The notes under the pieces are model-generated. The model worked only from the letters and a program-made list of their open reading frames with translations, ran no database searches and was not told where the DNA came from. Positions 7,654-15,338 of a stretch of DNA of 17,808 nt are shown here, one piece after another. The translations under genes were made by a program, and so were the position numbers. The stretch is from positions 1 through 17,808 of the forward strand of contig JBLNBX010000148.1 of the NCBI GenBank assembly GCA_050260275.1, written 5' to 3'. The stretch's first letter is position 1. Each line of letters starts with the position of its first letter. This DNA comes from DATMXS01 sp050260275. GTDB lineage: Bacteria; Acidobacteriota; Terriglobia; Bryobacterales; Bryobacteraceae.

Positions 7654-8571
7654 ATGTCCATCAGGCCGGTCAAGCGCATCGCCCGGTCCAAACCGGTGAT
7701 AGAGGGCGCGGGCGTACATCTCAGGCGGGCTTTCGGCTTCGGCAACACGGCCGACTTCGACCCGTTTCTCCTTCTCGACGATTTCAGGAACGAAGTCCCG
7801 CAGGACTATCTCGCGGGATTCCCGTGGCACCCGCATCGCGGAATCGAAACCATCACCTACGTCCTGGCGGGCACGGTCGAGCACGGCGACAGTCTGGGGA
7901 ACCGTGGCGTGATAGGGCCGGGCGACGTTCAATGGATGACCGCCGGCAGCGGCATCATTCACCAGGAGATGCCCAAGGGAGACCAGACGGGCCGCATGCA
8001 CGGATTCCAACTGTGGGGGAACCTCCCGGCATCGCTGAAGATGACCGCGCCGCGTTACCAGGAGGTCAAATCGGCGGATATCCCAGAGGCTACCGATGAC
8101 GACGGCACGCACGTCCGTGTCATTTGCGGCAGCTTCTGGGGCATGAAGGGGCCCGTGGAGGGGGTGGCGGCCGACCCGATTTACCTGGACGTTTCGGTCC
8201 CGCCGCGCGCACGGAAAACGCTCCCGGTAGAGACTACGCGCAACGCATTCGCGTACGTGTTCGGAGGCGACGGGCGGTTCTGCAACGCTTCCGGACCGCT
8301 CGACGTGCCGACTGAACCAGCTCAATGGCTCGATACGTCTCCGCCCGCCCGCGTGGACAATCGCTCGCTGGTGCTCTTCGACAGCGGCGATGAGGTTCAG
8401 GTGGAGGCCGGCGAGGACGGCATCCGGTTCCTGTTCATCTCCGGCAAGCCGCTCCGGGAGCCCGTGGCCTGGTATGGCCCGATCGTGATGAACACGCAAG
8501 AGGAGCTGCGAAGAGCATTCGAGGAGCTCAAACAGGGCACCTTTCTCAAAGCGCCGAGCCCCGAGAGTTAG
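7654..8571 (+). CDS. Pirin family protein
   Basis: This is a 305-residue bicupin protein. The N-terminal cupin carries the pirin metal ligands H59 and H61 (WHPHRGIET), H103 and E105 (IIHQE), so an Fe(II)-type site is intact. The C-terminal cupin (about 180-280) lacks metal ligands, as is normal for pirins. Bacterial pirins include quercetin 2,3-dioxygenases such as YhhW and proteins of unknown role; this sequence does not decide between them. AGGGAGG at 7643-7649 ends four bases before the ATG, a clear ribosome site. The gene is divergent from the serine hydrolase (85-base gap) and convergent with the DUF362 gene (28-base gap). Cytoplasmic, with no signal peptide. Confidence 0.94.
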   Translation: MSIRPVKRIARSKPVIEGAGVHLRRAFGFGNTADFDPFLLLDDFRNEVPQDYLAGFPWHPHRGIETITYVLAGTVEHGDSLGNRGVIGPGDVQWMTAGSGIIHQEMPKGDQTGRMHGFQLWGNLPASLKMTAPRYQEVKSADIPEATDDDGTHVRVICGSFWGMKGPVEGVAADPIYLDVSVPPRARKTLPVETTRNAFAYVFGGDGRFCNASGPLDVPTEPAQWLDTSPPARVDNRSLVLFDSGDEVQVEAGEDGIRFLFISGKPLREPVAWYGPIVMNTQEELRRAFEELKQGTFLKAPSPES

Positions 8572-8599
8572 TTGCCGCGGAGCGGAGCCGTGCACCTAC

Positions 8600-9661
8600 T
8601 CACAGCGAATTCAGCACCGGCGCAACCCGCAGGAGCGGCGACGGGGCGAAGCGGACAAAGCACTCCTCCGGCTTGGCTCCGAGGACTGTAATCTTCCCGG
8701 GATCGCCTTGGCCCATACCGGCCTGCGCCATCGCGGAGAGGTAGAGAATTTTCTGTGGATCGAAGCCCATGAGACGCGCGCCTAGAGTGTCGGCAGCGAG
8801 CGGGTCCGTGCTGACGAGCGCGTAGCGCGTGTCTACCGGCGTTCCGCGCGAGGGCCCGTCACCCTCCATGCCGGTGAAGCCGTCGATGACGGCGAGATCG
8901 GGGAAGACCTCCTGCGCCAGGTGGAACATATTGAAGTGGCAAAGATCGTCCGGCCCTCCGTGCGGCCCGCGGTGCATCAGGAACTTATCGTTGGTTGTCT
9001 TGTAGTCGTTCAAGGGCGCGCCAAGCAGAATGTTCTTGAGCGACAGGGTGACGGCAACATAGCCGTGGGTCTTGGGGATCGCCGCCGAGATGATATACAG
9101 ATTGGGATCGAAGAAGGGCGCGCAGATTCGAATCGGAATTGGGGAGTTATTCTCGTCGATCGTATAGCGGTACTGCCATTCGCCCAGATTCAGGTCCACT
9201 AATTTAACCTTGTAAGCCTTCTCCAACGCGCCGTACCCATAGTTCTTGTACCCGGCAAGGGTGCCTTCCTTGGTGGCGGCGGCCTCGGCGATGATGATCT
9301 CCTTCTTGTAATGCGGGCGCAGGAACTCCAGAATGCCGCGGACCGCGTCGACGTGGGTGGCGGCGAGCTGGCGGCTCGTCTGGACGAAATTCGGCTTTAT
9401 GAGGACTGTTCGGCCGCCGATAGAGCTGAATACCTGATCCTCGATGAGTTTGAGAGCGTTATATATGTTTCCAGCGCGATCATTGCCCTTCACCAAGGCA
9501 ACCGTCGATGGCTCGTCAGGCAACTGGTACAGCTTGCGGCCTCCGCGGCGGCGGAACACGGCCGGAGCCTCCGGTTTCGCGAGTCCCGCGGTGGCGGCCA
9601 CAATCCCGGCGGTGGAGAATCTCAGCACGTTCCGGCGGCTCGTTACTTCCTTGGTAGCCAT
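8600..9661 (-). CDS. Tat-exported DUF362 domain protein
   Basis: This is a 353-residue protein. Its leader contains SRRNVLRFSTAGIVAATAG (residues 8-26), a twin-arginine signal. The mature part is a DUF362 domain: VLIKPNFV, an AIPKTHGYVAVTLSLKN segment with the conserved lysine and asparagine, AVIDGFTGMEGDGP and DPLAADTLGARLMG. No ferredoxin-type cysteine cluster is fused, unlike DUF362 proteins that carry 4Fe-4S domains. The biochemical function of the family is not established. GAGGGG about nine bases before the ATG (minus strand, near 9671-9676) may be the ribosome site. It is divergent from the large glycosidase-like gene and shares its family with the last gene of the window. Cell-envelope location is inferred from the leader. 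Confidence 0.9.
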   Translation of the reverse strand: MATKEVTSRRNVLRFSTAGIVAATAGLAKPEAPAVFRRRGGRKLYQLPDEPSTVALVKGNDRAGNIYNALKLIEDQVFSSIGGRTVLIKPNFVQTSRQLAATHVDAVRGILEFLRPHYKKEIIIAEAAATKEGTLAGYKNYGYGALEKAYKVKLVDLNLGEWQYRYTIDENNSPIPIRICAPFFDPNLYIISAAIPKTHGYVAVTLSLKNILLGAPLNDYKTTNDKFLMHRGPHGGPDDLCHFNMFHLAQEVFPDLAVIDGFTGMEGDGPSRGTPVDTRYALVSTDPLAADTLGARLMGFDPQKILYLSAMAQAGMGQGDPGKITVLGAKPEECFVRFAPSPLLRVAPVLNSL

Positions 9662-9813
9662 GCGTTCTATCCCCTCACGTTCTCCGAGTAACTTCCCAAT
9701 GCAGCTCGCTCGTGCGTTCCAAACCCGCGCCGGGCGGCCTGACCAGACCCGCCCCCGTAAGCAGTGATAGCGCCGGCATTAAACGCGGCGGCGAGTTTCA
9801 CGTCCGTTCATCG

Positions 9814-9819
9814 TATCAT
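9814..9819 (+). promoter_or_regulatory. Putative -10 promoter element (TATCAT) for the glycosidase-like gene
   Basis: TATCAT matches the -10 consensus at five of six positions and lies four bases before ATG 9823 and ten before ATG 9829. Transcription from it would begin near 9826, giving a leaderless or nearly leaderless message from ATG 9829. No convincing -35 element is visible. Confidence 0.25.
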
Positions 9820-9822
9820 TCG

Positions 9823-12516
9823 ATGGAGATGACGGACGAGCGTTCCATTAAAAGGCGCGACTTCATCCGCCGCGCTGGCGCGGCGGGCGGGGCGCTCGCC
9901 TGCGGACCACTGGCATGGGCAGGGGACGGGGTATGCCTGGTGGCCGACCCAGCGGACCCGGTTGCATCCTCCGCTCCCGCGGCGTGGGCCGCCGGCGAAC
10001 TGGCGCAGGAGCTTGCAAAGGCGGGCATCGCCGTCCGCCGCTGCGAACGGCCGGAACAGGCACGCTCCGGAGAGCTTGCCATCATAGCCGCTGGCGCCGG
10101 GGCCCCCGTTGCCGCGGCGGCGTTGAGAAGCGCGGGCCTGCCGGCGCCCGAGCAGCCCGAGAGTCTCGCGCTTTTTGAAATCCGGAGCAGCCGCGGGACG
10201 CAACTTCTGGCGTGCGGCGCGGACGCGCGCGGGCTTGCGTACGCTCTCACGGAGTTGGCGGATAGGGCCGGCTCTGCACGGAATCCCATGCAGGCGCTGC
10301 GGGTCGACCGCCCGATCGTAGAACAACCCGCCAACCGCACGCGCAGCATCATGCGGCAGTTCACCTGCGAGCTTCTCGACAAGCCCTGGTTCTATGACCG
10401 CGAGATGTGGCCGCGCTACCTCTCCATGCTGGCGCGCCAGCGCTTCAACCGCTTTCACCTCGCCTTCGGACTGGGCTACGACGCCTTGCGCCGCGTGGCG
10501 GATTCCTACTTCCTGTTTCTGTACCCGTTCCTGCTCCAGGTCCCTGGCTACAACGTGCGCGCGACGAACCTGTCCGCGGAGGAGCGCGATCGCAATCTCG
10601 ATACGCTGCGGTTCATCGGCGAGCAGGCGGTTGCGCGCGGCATCGAGTTCGAGCTGGGTGTGTGGATGCACGGGTACCAATGGCCCGACAGCCCGCGCGC
10701 CCAACACACGATCGAGGGACTTACTCCCGACATACACGCCGCTTACTGCCGCGACGCGCTAACGGCTGTGCTGAATGCCTGCCCGTCCATAGCATCAGTG
10801 GCGCTCAGGATTCACGGCGAGAGCGGCATCGCGGAGGGCAGCTATGCGTTCTGGAGGACGGTGTTCGATGGCGTGAAGCGGTGCGGCCGCAGAGTTGAGA
10901 TCGACCTGCACTCGAAAGGCATCGATCGAGCGATGATTGACAACGCGCTGGCGACGGGAATGCCGGTGAACGTAACGACGAAGTGCTGGGCGGAGCATCT
11001 CGGCATGCCGTACCATCAGGCCGCGATCCGCGAACTCGAGATGCCGTTCGAAGGCCGCACCGGGGCCGGCCTGATGACGCTCAGCGAGGGCTCGCTCAGC
11101 TACACCCGGTACGGCTACGCCGATCTGCTCCGCGATGACCGCAAGTACACAGTGCGGCATCGCGTGTTCTCGGGCACCCAGCGCATCCTGCTGTGGGGCG
11201 ATCCCGGCTGGGCGGCGGCGTACTCGCGGATGTTCGGTTTCTGCGGCTCCACAGGCGCGGACCTGATGGAGCCGCTCACGTGCCGCGGGCGGAGGGGAAC
11301 TGGAGTCCCCGGCAGCACGCGCAGCGGCTATATCGACTCGACGCTCGAGCCGCGGTGGGATTGGGAGAAGTACGCCTACTGGTACCGCGTTTTCGGCCGG
11401 ACGATGTACAATCCCGGCACATCTGCAGAGGTGTTCGACCGGCACTGGAGCGGCGGCGCGCAGGCGCGGGCGCTGCAGGCCGGACTGGCGCAGGCCAGCC
11501 GCATCCTGCCCATAGTGACCACCGCTCACCTGCCCTCGGCCGCGTGCGACGCCTACTGGCCCGAGATCTACTGGAATCAGCCGCTGTCAGCCGAAGCGCC
11601 CGGGAATACATATACTGATTCGCCTGCTCCGAAAACCTTCCAGCACGTAAGCCCGCTCGATCCGCAACTCTTTTCGGGCATCAATGAGTTCGCAGGCGAG
11701 TTACTCGAAGGTGCTGCGAGCGGAAAGTACTCGCCCGTGGAGGTTGCTGTCTGGCTGGAGGAATACGCCGAAGCCGCCGAGAAGAGCCTGTCCGCGGCAG
11801 GCAGAGTGGAATCGCCGGCCGAGCACGTCCGCGCCGCAATCGATATCGAAATGCAGGCCGCGCTGGGGCGGTTCTTCGCCGCCAGGTTTCGCAGCGGCGT
11901 CCTGTACGCGCTGTATGAGCGAACCGGGGACACACGCGCGCTTGCCGAGGCTGTCAAGGCATACCGCCGGGCTCGCGCCATGTATGCCCGCGCCGCGGAG
12001 CGTGCGAAGAATGTGTACGCGACGGACCTTTCCTCAAGCGATAAGGTTTCCGCGCGCGGGCAGTGGATCGACAGGCTCCCGGCAATCGATGCGGATATAG
12101 CCGCGCTGGACGAGCGCCTGGCGAACGCCGGCGCGTCCACCGATCCGCGCGTGGATGCGGCCATCGCGGCGGCTCTTGGGCATCCGCGGCGCGCGCCTGT
12201 TGCCTGCAAACACAACCCGCCATCGCGATATCAGCCAAACCGGCCCATCGAGTTGAGCCTTTCCGTGAGCCGGCCCGCGTTGTCATGGGCCCGGTTGTAC
12301 TACCGTCATGTGAACCAGTCGGAGCGGTACCAGACCGCGCCGATGGAAGCACAAGGTTCCACTTACCGGGCCGTCATTCCGGCCGGTTACACCGATTCGC
12401 CGTATCCGCTGCAGTACTACTTCGTGCTGAAGCCGGAGAACGCGCAGGCGTCGCTCTATCCCGGTTTCGCCGCGAACCTGTCCAATGAACCGTATTTTGT
12501 GATTCATAAATCCTGA
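9823..12516 (+). CDS. Large Tat-exported glycoside-hydrolase-like protein, family unassigned
   Basis: This is an 897-residue protein from ATG 9823 (ATG 9829 is also possible; the frame is open back to 9712 but without support). KRRDFIRRAGAAGGALACG (10-28) is a twin-arginine leader. Residues 45-150 resemble the alpha/beta domain that precedes the barrel in GH20, GH67, GH84 and GH115 enzymes, ending in GADARGLAYALTELADRAG. Residues about 170-520 fit a (beta/alpha)8 barrel: MLARQRFNRFHLAF, FELGVWMHGY, and ALRIHGESG (327-335), where H331 and E333 are candidate catalytic residues. A helical region (about 610-780) and a C-terminal beta-sandwich (about 790-897) follow. This suggests attack on a uronic-acid or amino-sugar polysaccharide in the envelope. 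Family and substrate are inference. Confidence 0.75.
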   Translation: MEMTDERSIKRRDFIRRAGAAGGALACGPLAWAGDGVCLVADPADPVASSAPAAWAAGELAQELAKAGIAVRRCERPEQARSGELAIIAAGAGAPVAAAALRSAGLPAPEQPESLALFEIRSSRGTQLLACGADARGLAYALTELADRAGSARNPMQALRVDRPIVEQPANRTRSIMRQFTCELLDKPWFYDREMWPRYLSMLARQRFNRFHLAFGLGYDALRRVADSYFLFLYPFLLQVPGYNVRATNLSAEERDRNLDTLRFIGEQAVARGIEFELGVWMHGYQWPDSPRAQHTIEGLTPDIHAAYCRDALTAVLNACPSIASVALRIHGESGIAEGSYAFWRTVFDGVKRCGRRVEIDLHSKGIDRAMIDNALATGMPVNVTTKCWAEHLGMPYHQAAIRELEMPFEGRTGAGLMTLSEGSLSYTRYGYADLLRDDRKYTVRHRVFSGTQRILLWGDPGWAAAYSRMFGFCGSTGADLMEPLTCRGRRGTGVPGSTRSGYIDSTLEPRWDWEKYAYWYRVFGRTMYNPGTSAEVFDRHWSGGAQARALQAGLAQASRILPIVTTAHLPSAACDAYWPEIYWNQPLSAEAPGNTYTDSPAPKTFQHVSPLDPQLFSGINEFAGELLEGAASGKYSPVEVAVWLEEYAEAAEKSLSAAGRVESPAEHVRAAIDIEMQAALGRFFAARFRSGVLYALYERTGDTRALAEAVKAYRRARAMYARAAERAKNVYATDLSSSDKVSARGQWIDRLPAIDADIAALDERLANAGASTDPRVDAAIAAALGHPRRAPVACKHNPPSRYQPNRPIELSLSVSRPALSWARLYYRHVNQSERYQTAPMEAQGSTYRAVIPAGYTDSPYPLQYYFVLKPENAQASLYPGFAANLSNEPYFVIHKS

Positions 12517-12808
12517 GCGCCCGGGCGCGGCCTCTCCTGCGAGCCGGAACGAGCCGATGGCGCGAGGACCGCGCTCCCTATGCCGGCCTCACCCATCGCA
12601 GGCTGGGCGACACGGGACTGGCGCGCGAGGCCGCAGGGATGCGGACGCCGATCCAGGGCTTCGAGAAATGCACAGCGAGGGGCACTTCGCAGCCCCGGCC
12701 GGCACGCCGCCTGGGCCAGGGAACCAGGGCCGCACTGCGGTTGTCCGATGCGCTCTCCCGATGTTACCTTGGGGCGGGTGTCTCCACCCTTTACGAAGGA
12801 GGCAGGCG
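12517..12808 (+). other. 292-bp spacer ahead of the enolase-superfamily operon, with a possible TPR-gene relic
   Basis: No intact gene is supported. One plus-strand frame from 12564 encodes PYAGLTHRRLGDTGLAREAA, which resembles a tetratricopeptide-repeat helix pair and could be the remnant of a decayed gene. A small hairpin GGGTG-TCTC-CACCC (12776-12789) lies just before the ribosome site of the next gene. TTGTCC (12741-12746) and TACCTT (12765-12770), 18 bases apart, are a weak promoter candidate. Confidence 0.3.
12796..12802 (+). promoter_or_regulatory. Shine-Dalgarno sequence deciding the ATG start at 12809
   Basis: AAGGAGG, near-perfect, ends six bases before ATG 12809. The same reading frame is open back to 12557, but the upstream 84 codons look non-coding and lack a ribosome site, so 12809 is taken as the start. 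Confidence 0.75.
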
Positions 12809-13963
12809 ATGGCCCACAGTATCCCGCTGCGGCGTGCGCGACTGGCCGCAGCATGGCCTGTCGTCGCACAGGCCGCAACGCGCGCGCCCGGAGCAGCACT
12901 GGACATAACGGGCGCGAGGAGCTGGACGGTCCGCGAACCGGTGTCGCGCCGGACGTACACGGTCGTGAGGATCGACACGAGGGCGGGACTGAGCGGGTAC
13001 GGGGAGTGCGCCGCTCTGTCCGCCGCGGAGTTCGAAGGCGCGGTGAGGGCGATCACCGGCGTTCCCGCAACCTCGTTCGAGGCAGTAGCGCCGCTGCTCG
13101 CGGCATATCCAACGGCCCGCGCGGCGCTGAACACCGCCATGCTGGACGTTGCCGGAAAGGCTGCTAAGGCGCCGGTGTTCCAGTTGCTCGGCGGCCCGAC
13201 GCGCGCTAAGGCTCGCGCCTTGGCGCAATTGACGGGGGACTCCGACGCGGCCCTTATCGCTTCGATGAAGCGCGCGCACGCGGCCGGTTTCAGGGCTTTC
13301 TCGGTGCCGGTTCCGGCAACGTTGTATCGGAACCAGGGCCAGGCGTACGTGCTCGCAACGCAGCGGAGGCTCAACGCACTGCGCGAAGCCGCGGGCGACG
13401 ACTGCGATTTCGTCCTTGACGGCGAGAACCGCCTCACCCCCGGCGACGCTCAGATGGTGTCTGCCGCGATCGAACGCTTTCACGTCATGTGGTTCAACGA
13501 GCCGTGCCCCACGGTCAACCTTTCGGCTCTTGCCAGGATCGCCGGGGAGAACGTAACCCCCGTGGGCCTTGGCCGGCACGTCCGCGATGCGGCGGAGATA
13601 CAGGATCTGCTCCGGCACGACGCGGTGGACATCATCCGGCCTGACCTCGGGATCAATGGCATCTCCCAGGTAAGGCGTATGGCGGCCATCGCCGAGGTGT
13701 ACTACGTCGCGGCCGGGCCGGTGCACAACGGAGGCCCCATAGGGACCGCGGCGGCGCTGCACCTGGCGGCCTCCATCCCGAACTTCTTTATTCAGCAGAT
13801 CCCGCTGCCCGAAGCGGATGAGGACCGGCGCATGCGGGCGGAGCTGACCGGAAGGTCCATCGAGACCGTGAACGACGGCTTTGCCGAACTACCGGTCGGC
13901 GCCGGATTGGGAATTACGGTCAACGAGCAGGCGCTCGAGAAGTACAAGGAGGCGGCGGCATGA
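12809..13963 (+). CDS. Enolase-superfamily (mandelate racemase/muconate lactonising type) protein with substituted catalytic residues, probable pseudoenzyme
   Basis: This is a 384-residue protein with the enolase-superfamily fold: capping domain (about 30-125, GLSGYGECAAL) and modified barrel (RAALNTAMLDVAGKAAKAPVFQLLGG, then the strands below). The motif that normally reads KxK on the second barrel strand is S165-V-P167 (FRAFSVPVP), so both catalytic lysines are gone. The first two metal ligands remain: D204 (VLDGEN) and E231 (FNEPCP). The third, usually GE, is R256 (VGLGRHV). H306 (PVHNGG) is kept. Metal-assisted proton abstraction of the usual kind therefore seems unlikely. The N-terminus (LRRARLAAAWPVVAQAA) resembles a weak or decayed export signal. 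It is the first gene of a coupled unit and overlaps the next, intact homologue by four bases. It may be a regulatory partner or have a new chemistry. Confidence 0.82.
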   Translation: MAHSIPLRRARLAAAWPVVAQAATRAPGAALDITGARSWTVREPVSRRTYTVVRIDTRAGLSGYGECAALSAAEFEGAVRAITGVPATSFEAVAPLLAAYPTARAALNTAMLDVAGKAAKAPVFQLLGGPTRAKARALAQLTGDSDAALIASMKRAHAAGFRAFSVPVPATLYRNQGQAYVLATQRRLNALREAAGDDCDFVLDGENRLTPGDAQMVSAAIERFHVMWFNEPCPTVNLSALARIAGENVTPVGLGRHVRDAAEIQDLLRHDAVDIIRPDLGINGISQVRRMAAIAEVYYVAAGPVHNGGPIGTAAALHLAASIPNFFIQQIPLPEADEDRRMRAELTGRSIETVNDGFAELPVGAGLGITVNEQALEKYKEAAA

Positions 13964-15333
13964 GACGGCGGCATTTCTTTGGCGGTGTTGCGGGCGCATT
14001 GATGGCGGGCCGCGCCCTGGCGGAGGATTGCGGATGCGCCGAGTATCCTCTGCTGGCCCAGAACACGAAACCGGAACCTGAACGTCAGAGCCGCAGGGCA
14101 GCGGGCGCCTCGCCGCAGACGAGCCCCTGGCAGGCGGGTCAATACGACCGGGTGTTGTCCAAGGTGCGAATCACGGGGCTCAAGGTGTTCGGGGTTTCCC
14201 TCACTCCGCAGTCGGACCGCCCCTATGTGTTCGTTAAGCTCGAGACGAACGTAGGCGTCGTGGGCTGGGGAGAGGCGACGCTCGAAGGCAAGGCCGGCGC
14301 GGCCATGGCGTGCGTAGAGGACTTCCGCGACTTCCTCATCGGAAGCGACCCCATGCAGGTGGAGCATCACTGGCAGTCGATGTACGTCCACAGCTTCTAC
14401 CGCGCGGGGCCTGTAATGGGATCCGCAATCTCGGGCATCGACCAGGCGCTGTGGGATATTCGCGGCAAGATACTCGGAATGCCGGTGTACAAGCTGCTCG
14501 GCGGCCCGGTGGACCCTCGCGGCGTCCGCGGCTACTACCACGCCCGCGCGCGCACCAGGGAGGACCTGGCGCGCTTGCGCGAGACCGCCGTCCGCGACGG
14601 CGTCAGCTGCTTCAAGACTGGCCCGGCAGGACGCACGTTCGAGTGGATCGAGACTCACGCGCATATCGACCAGGCCGTGAAGTCGCTGCAGATGATACGC
14701 GAGGTGCTGGGACCCGATATCGACATCGCAGTCGACTTCCACGCCAAGACCAGCCCGTCGGTGGCCTCCGTCATTCTTAAGGAGGTCGAGCCACTTAACC
14801 TCTTGTTCGTCGAAGAGTTGTGCCCGCCCGAAAACGTGAAGGCGATGGCGCGAATCGCGAGGCGCACCAGCACGCCCATCGCAACGGGCGAACGGCTCGT
14901 AGCCGCCTATGGGTTCCGCGAGCTGATCGAGATGGGCGTCGTGGATATCCTGCAGCCGGATATCAACCACGTCGGGGGTATCACGGCACTTTGGAAAACC
15001 GGAGCGGTTGCGGCTGCGTCTGGAATCTCGATGGCGCCTCACAACTGCGAGGGCCCCGTCGGAGGGCTGGCCACCCTGCACGTCGACGCGGTGATGCCGA
15101 ACTTCCTCGTCCAGGAGGTCTGCAGCGGCGTCGAGCCCGGTCCGCAGGAGAAGGCTTGGGAGGAGTGGCTCGGGTTCCCGGCGATGCGAATGGTGAACGG
15201 GCGATTCCCGCTTCCGGATAAGCCCGGCCTGGGCTTCGAGCTGAGCGAGGATGCTTTCAAGAAATACCCGTTCGGCGGGACCCGGCCCATGGCCCGCGTG
15301 TTTCACGCCGACGGTTCGGTCGCGGAGTGGTAA
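13960..15333 (+). CDS. Tat-exported D-galactonate-dehydratase-like enolase-superfamily enzyme
   Basis: This is a 457-residue protein. MRRRHFFGGVAGALMAGRALA is a twin-arginine leader with a likely cleavage after residue 21, then a short Cys-containing linker (DCGC). The enolase-superfamily domain runs from about 68. Active-site motifs are intact: K219 (CFKTGP), D259 and H261 (AVDFHAK), E285 (FVEEL), E311 (ATGER), D333 (LQPD) and H361 (APHN). The DFH pattern and the GER/QPD/HVGG/APHN run match D-galactonate dehydratase and related acid-sugar dehydratases, which turn an aldonate into a 2-keto-3-deoxy acid using Mg2+. Family members are normally cytoplasmic, so the leader is unusual. It starts inside the stop of the previous gene (ATGA), with AAGGAGG at 13946-13952. 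The exact sugar acid is not certain. Confidence 0.88.
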   Translation: MRRRHFFGGVAGALMAGRALAEDCGCAEYPLLAQNTKPEPERQSRRAAGASPQTSPWQAGQYDRVLSKVRITGLKVFGVSLTPQSDRPYVFVKLETNVGVVGWGEATLEGKAGAAMACVEDFRDFLIGSDPMQVEHHWQSMYVHSFYRAGPVMGSAISGIDQALWDIRGKILGMPVYKLLGGPVDPRGVRGYYHARARTREDLARLRETAVRDGVSCFKTGPAGRTFEWIETHAHIDQAVKSLQMIREVLGPDIDIAVDFHAKTSPSVASVILKEVEPLNLLFVEELCPPENVKAMARIARRTSTPIATGERLVAAYGFRELIEMGVVDILQPDINHVGGITALWKTGAVAAASGISMAPHNCEGPVGGLATLHVDAVMPNFLVQEVCSGVEPGPQEKAWEEWLGFPAMRMVNGRFPLPDKPGLGFELSEDAFKKYPFGGTRPMARVFHADGSVAEW

Positions 15334-15338
15334 CGAGT

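Noticed and set aside
12557..12808. Upstream in-frame extension of the first enolase-superfamily gene
   Set aside because: The extra 84 codons are Gly/Arg/Pro-rich with no homology I recognise, and AAGGAGG sits six bases before ATG 12809.
13792..15306. Long minus-strand open frame (504 codons) opposite the dehydratase
   Set aside because: Its composition is that of a shadow frame and the plus strand encodes a complete enzyme with a full set of active-site motifs.
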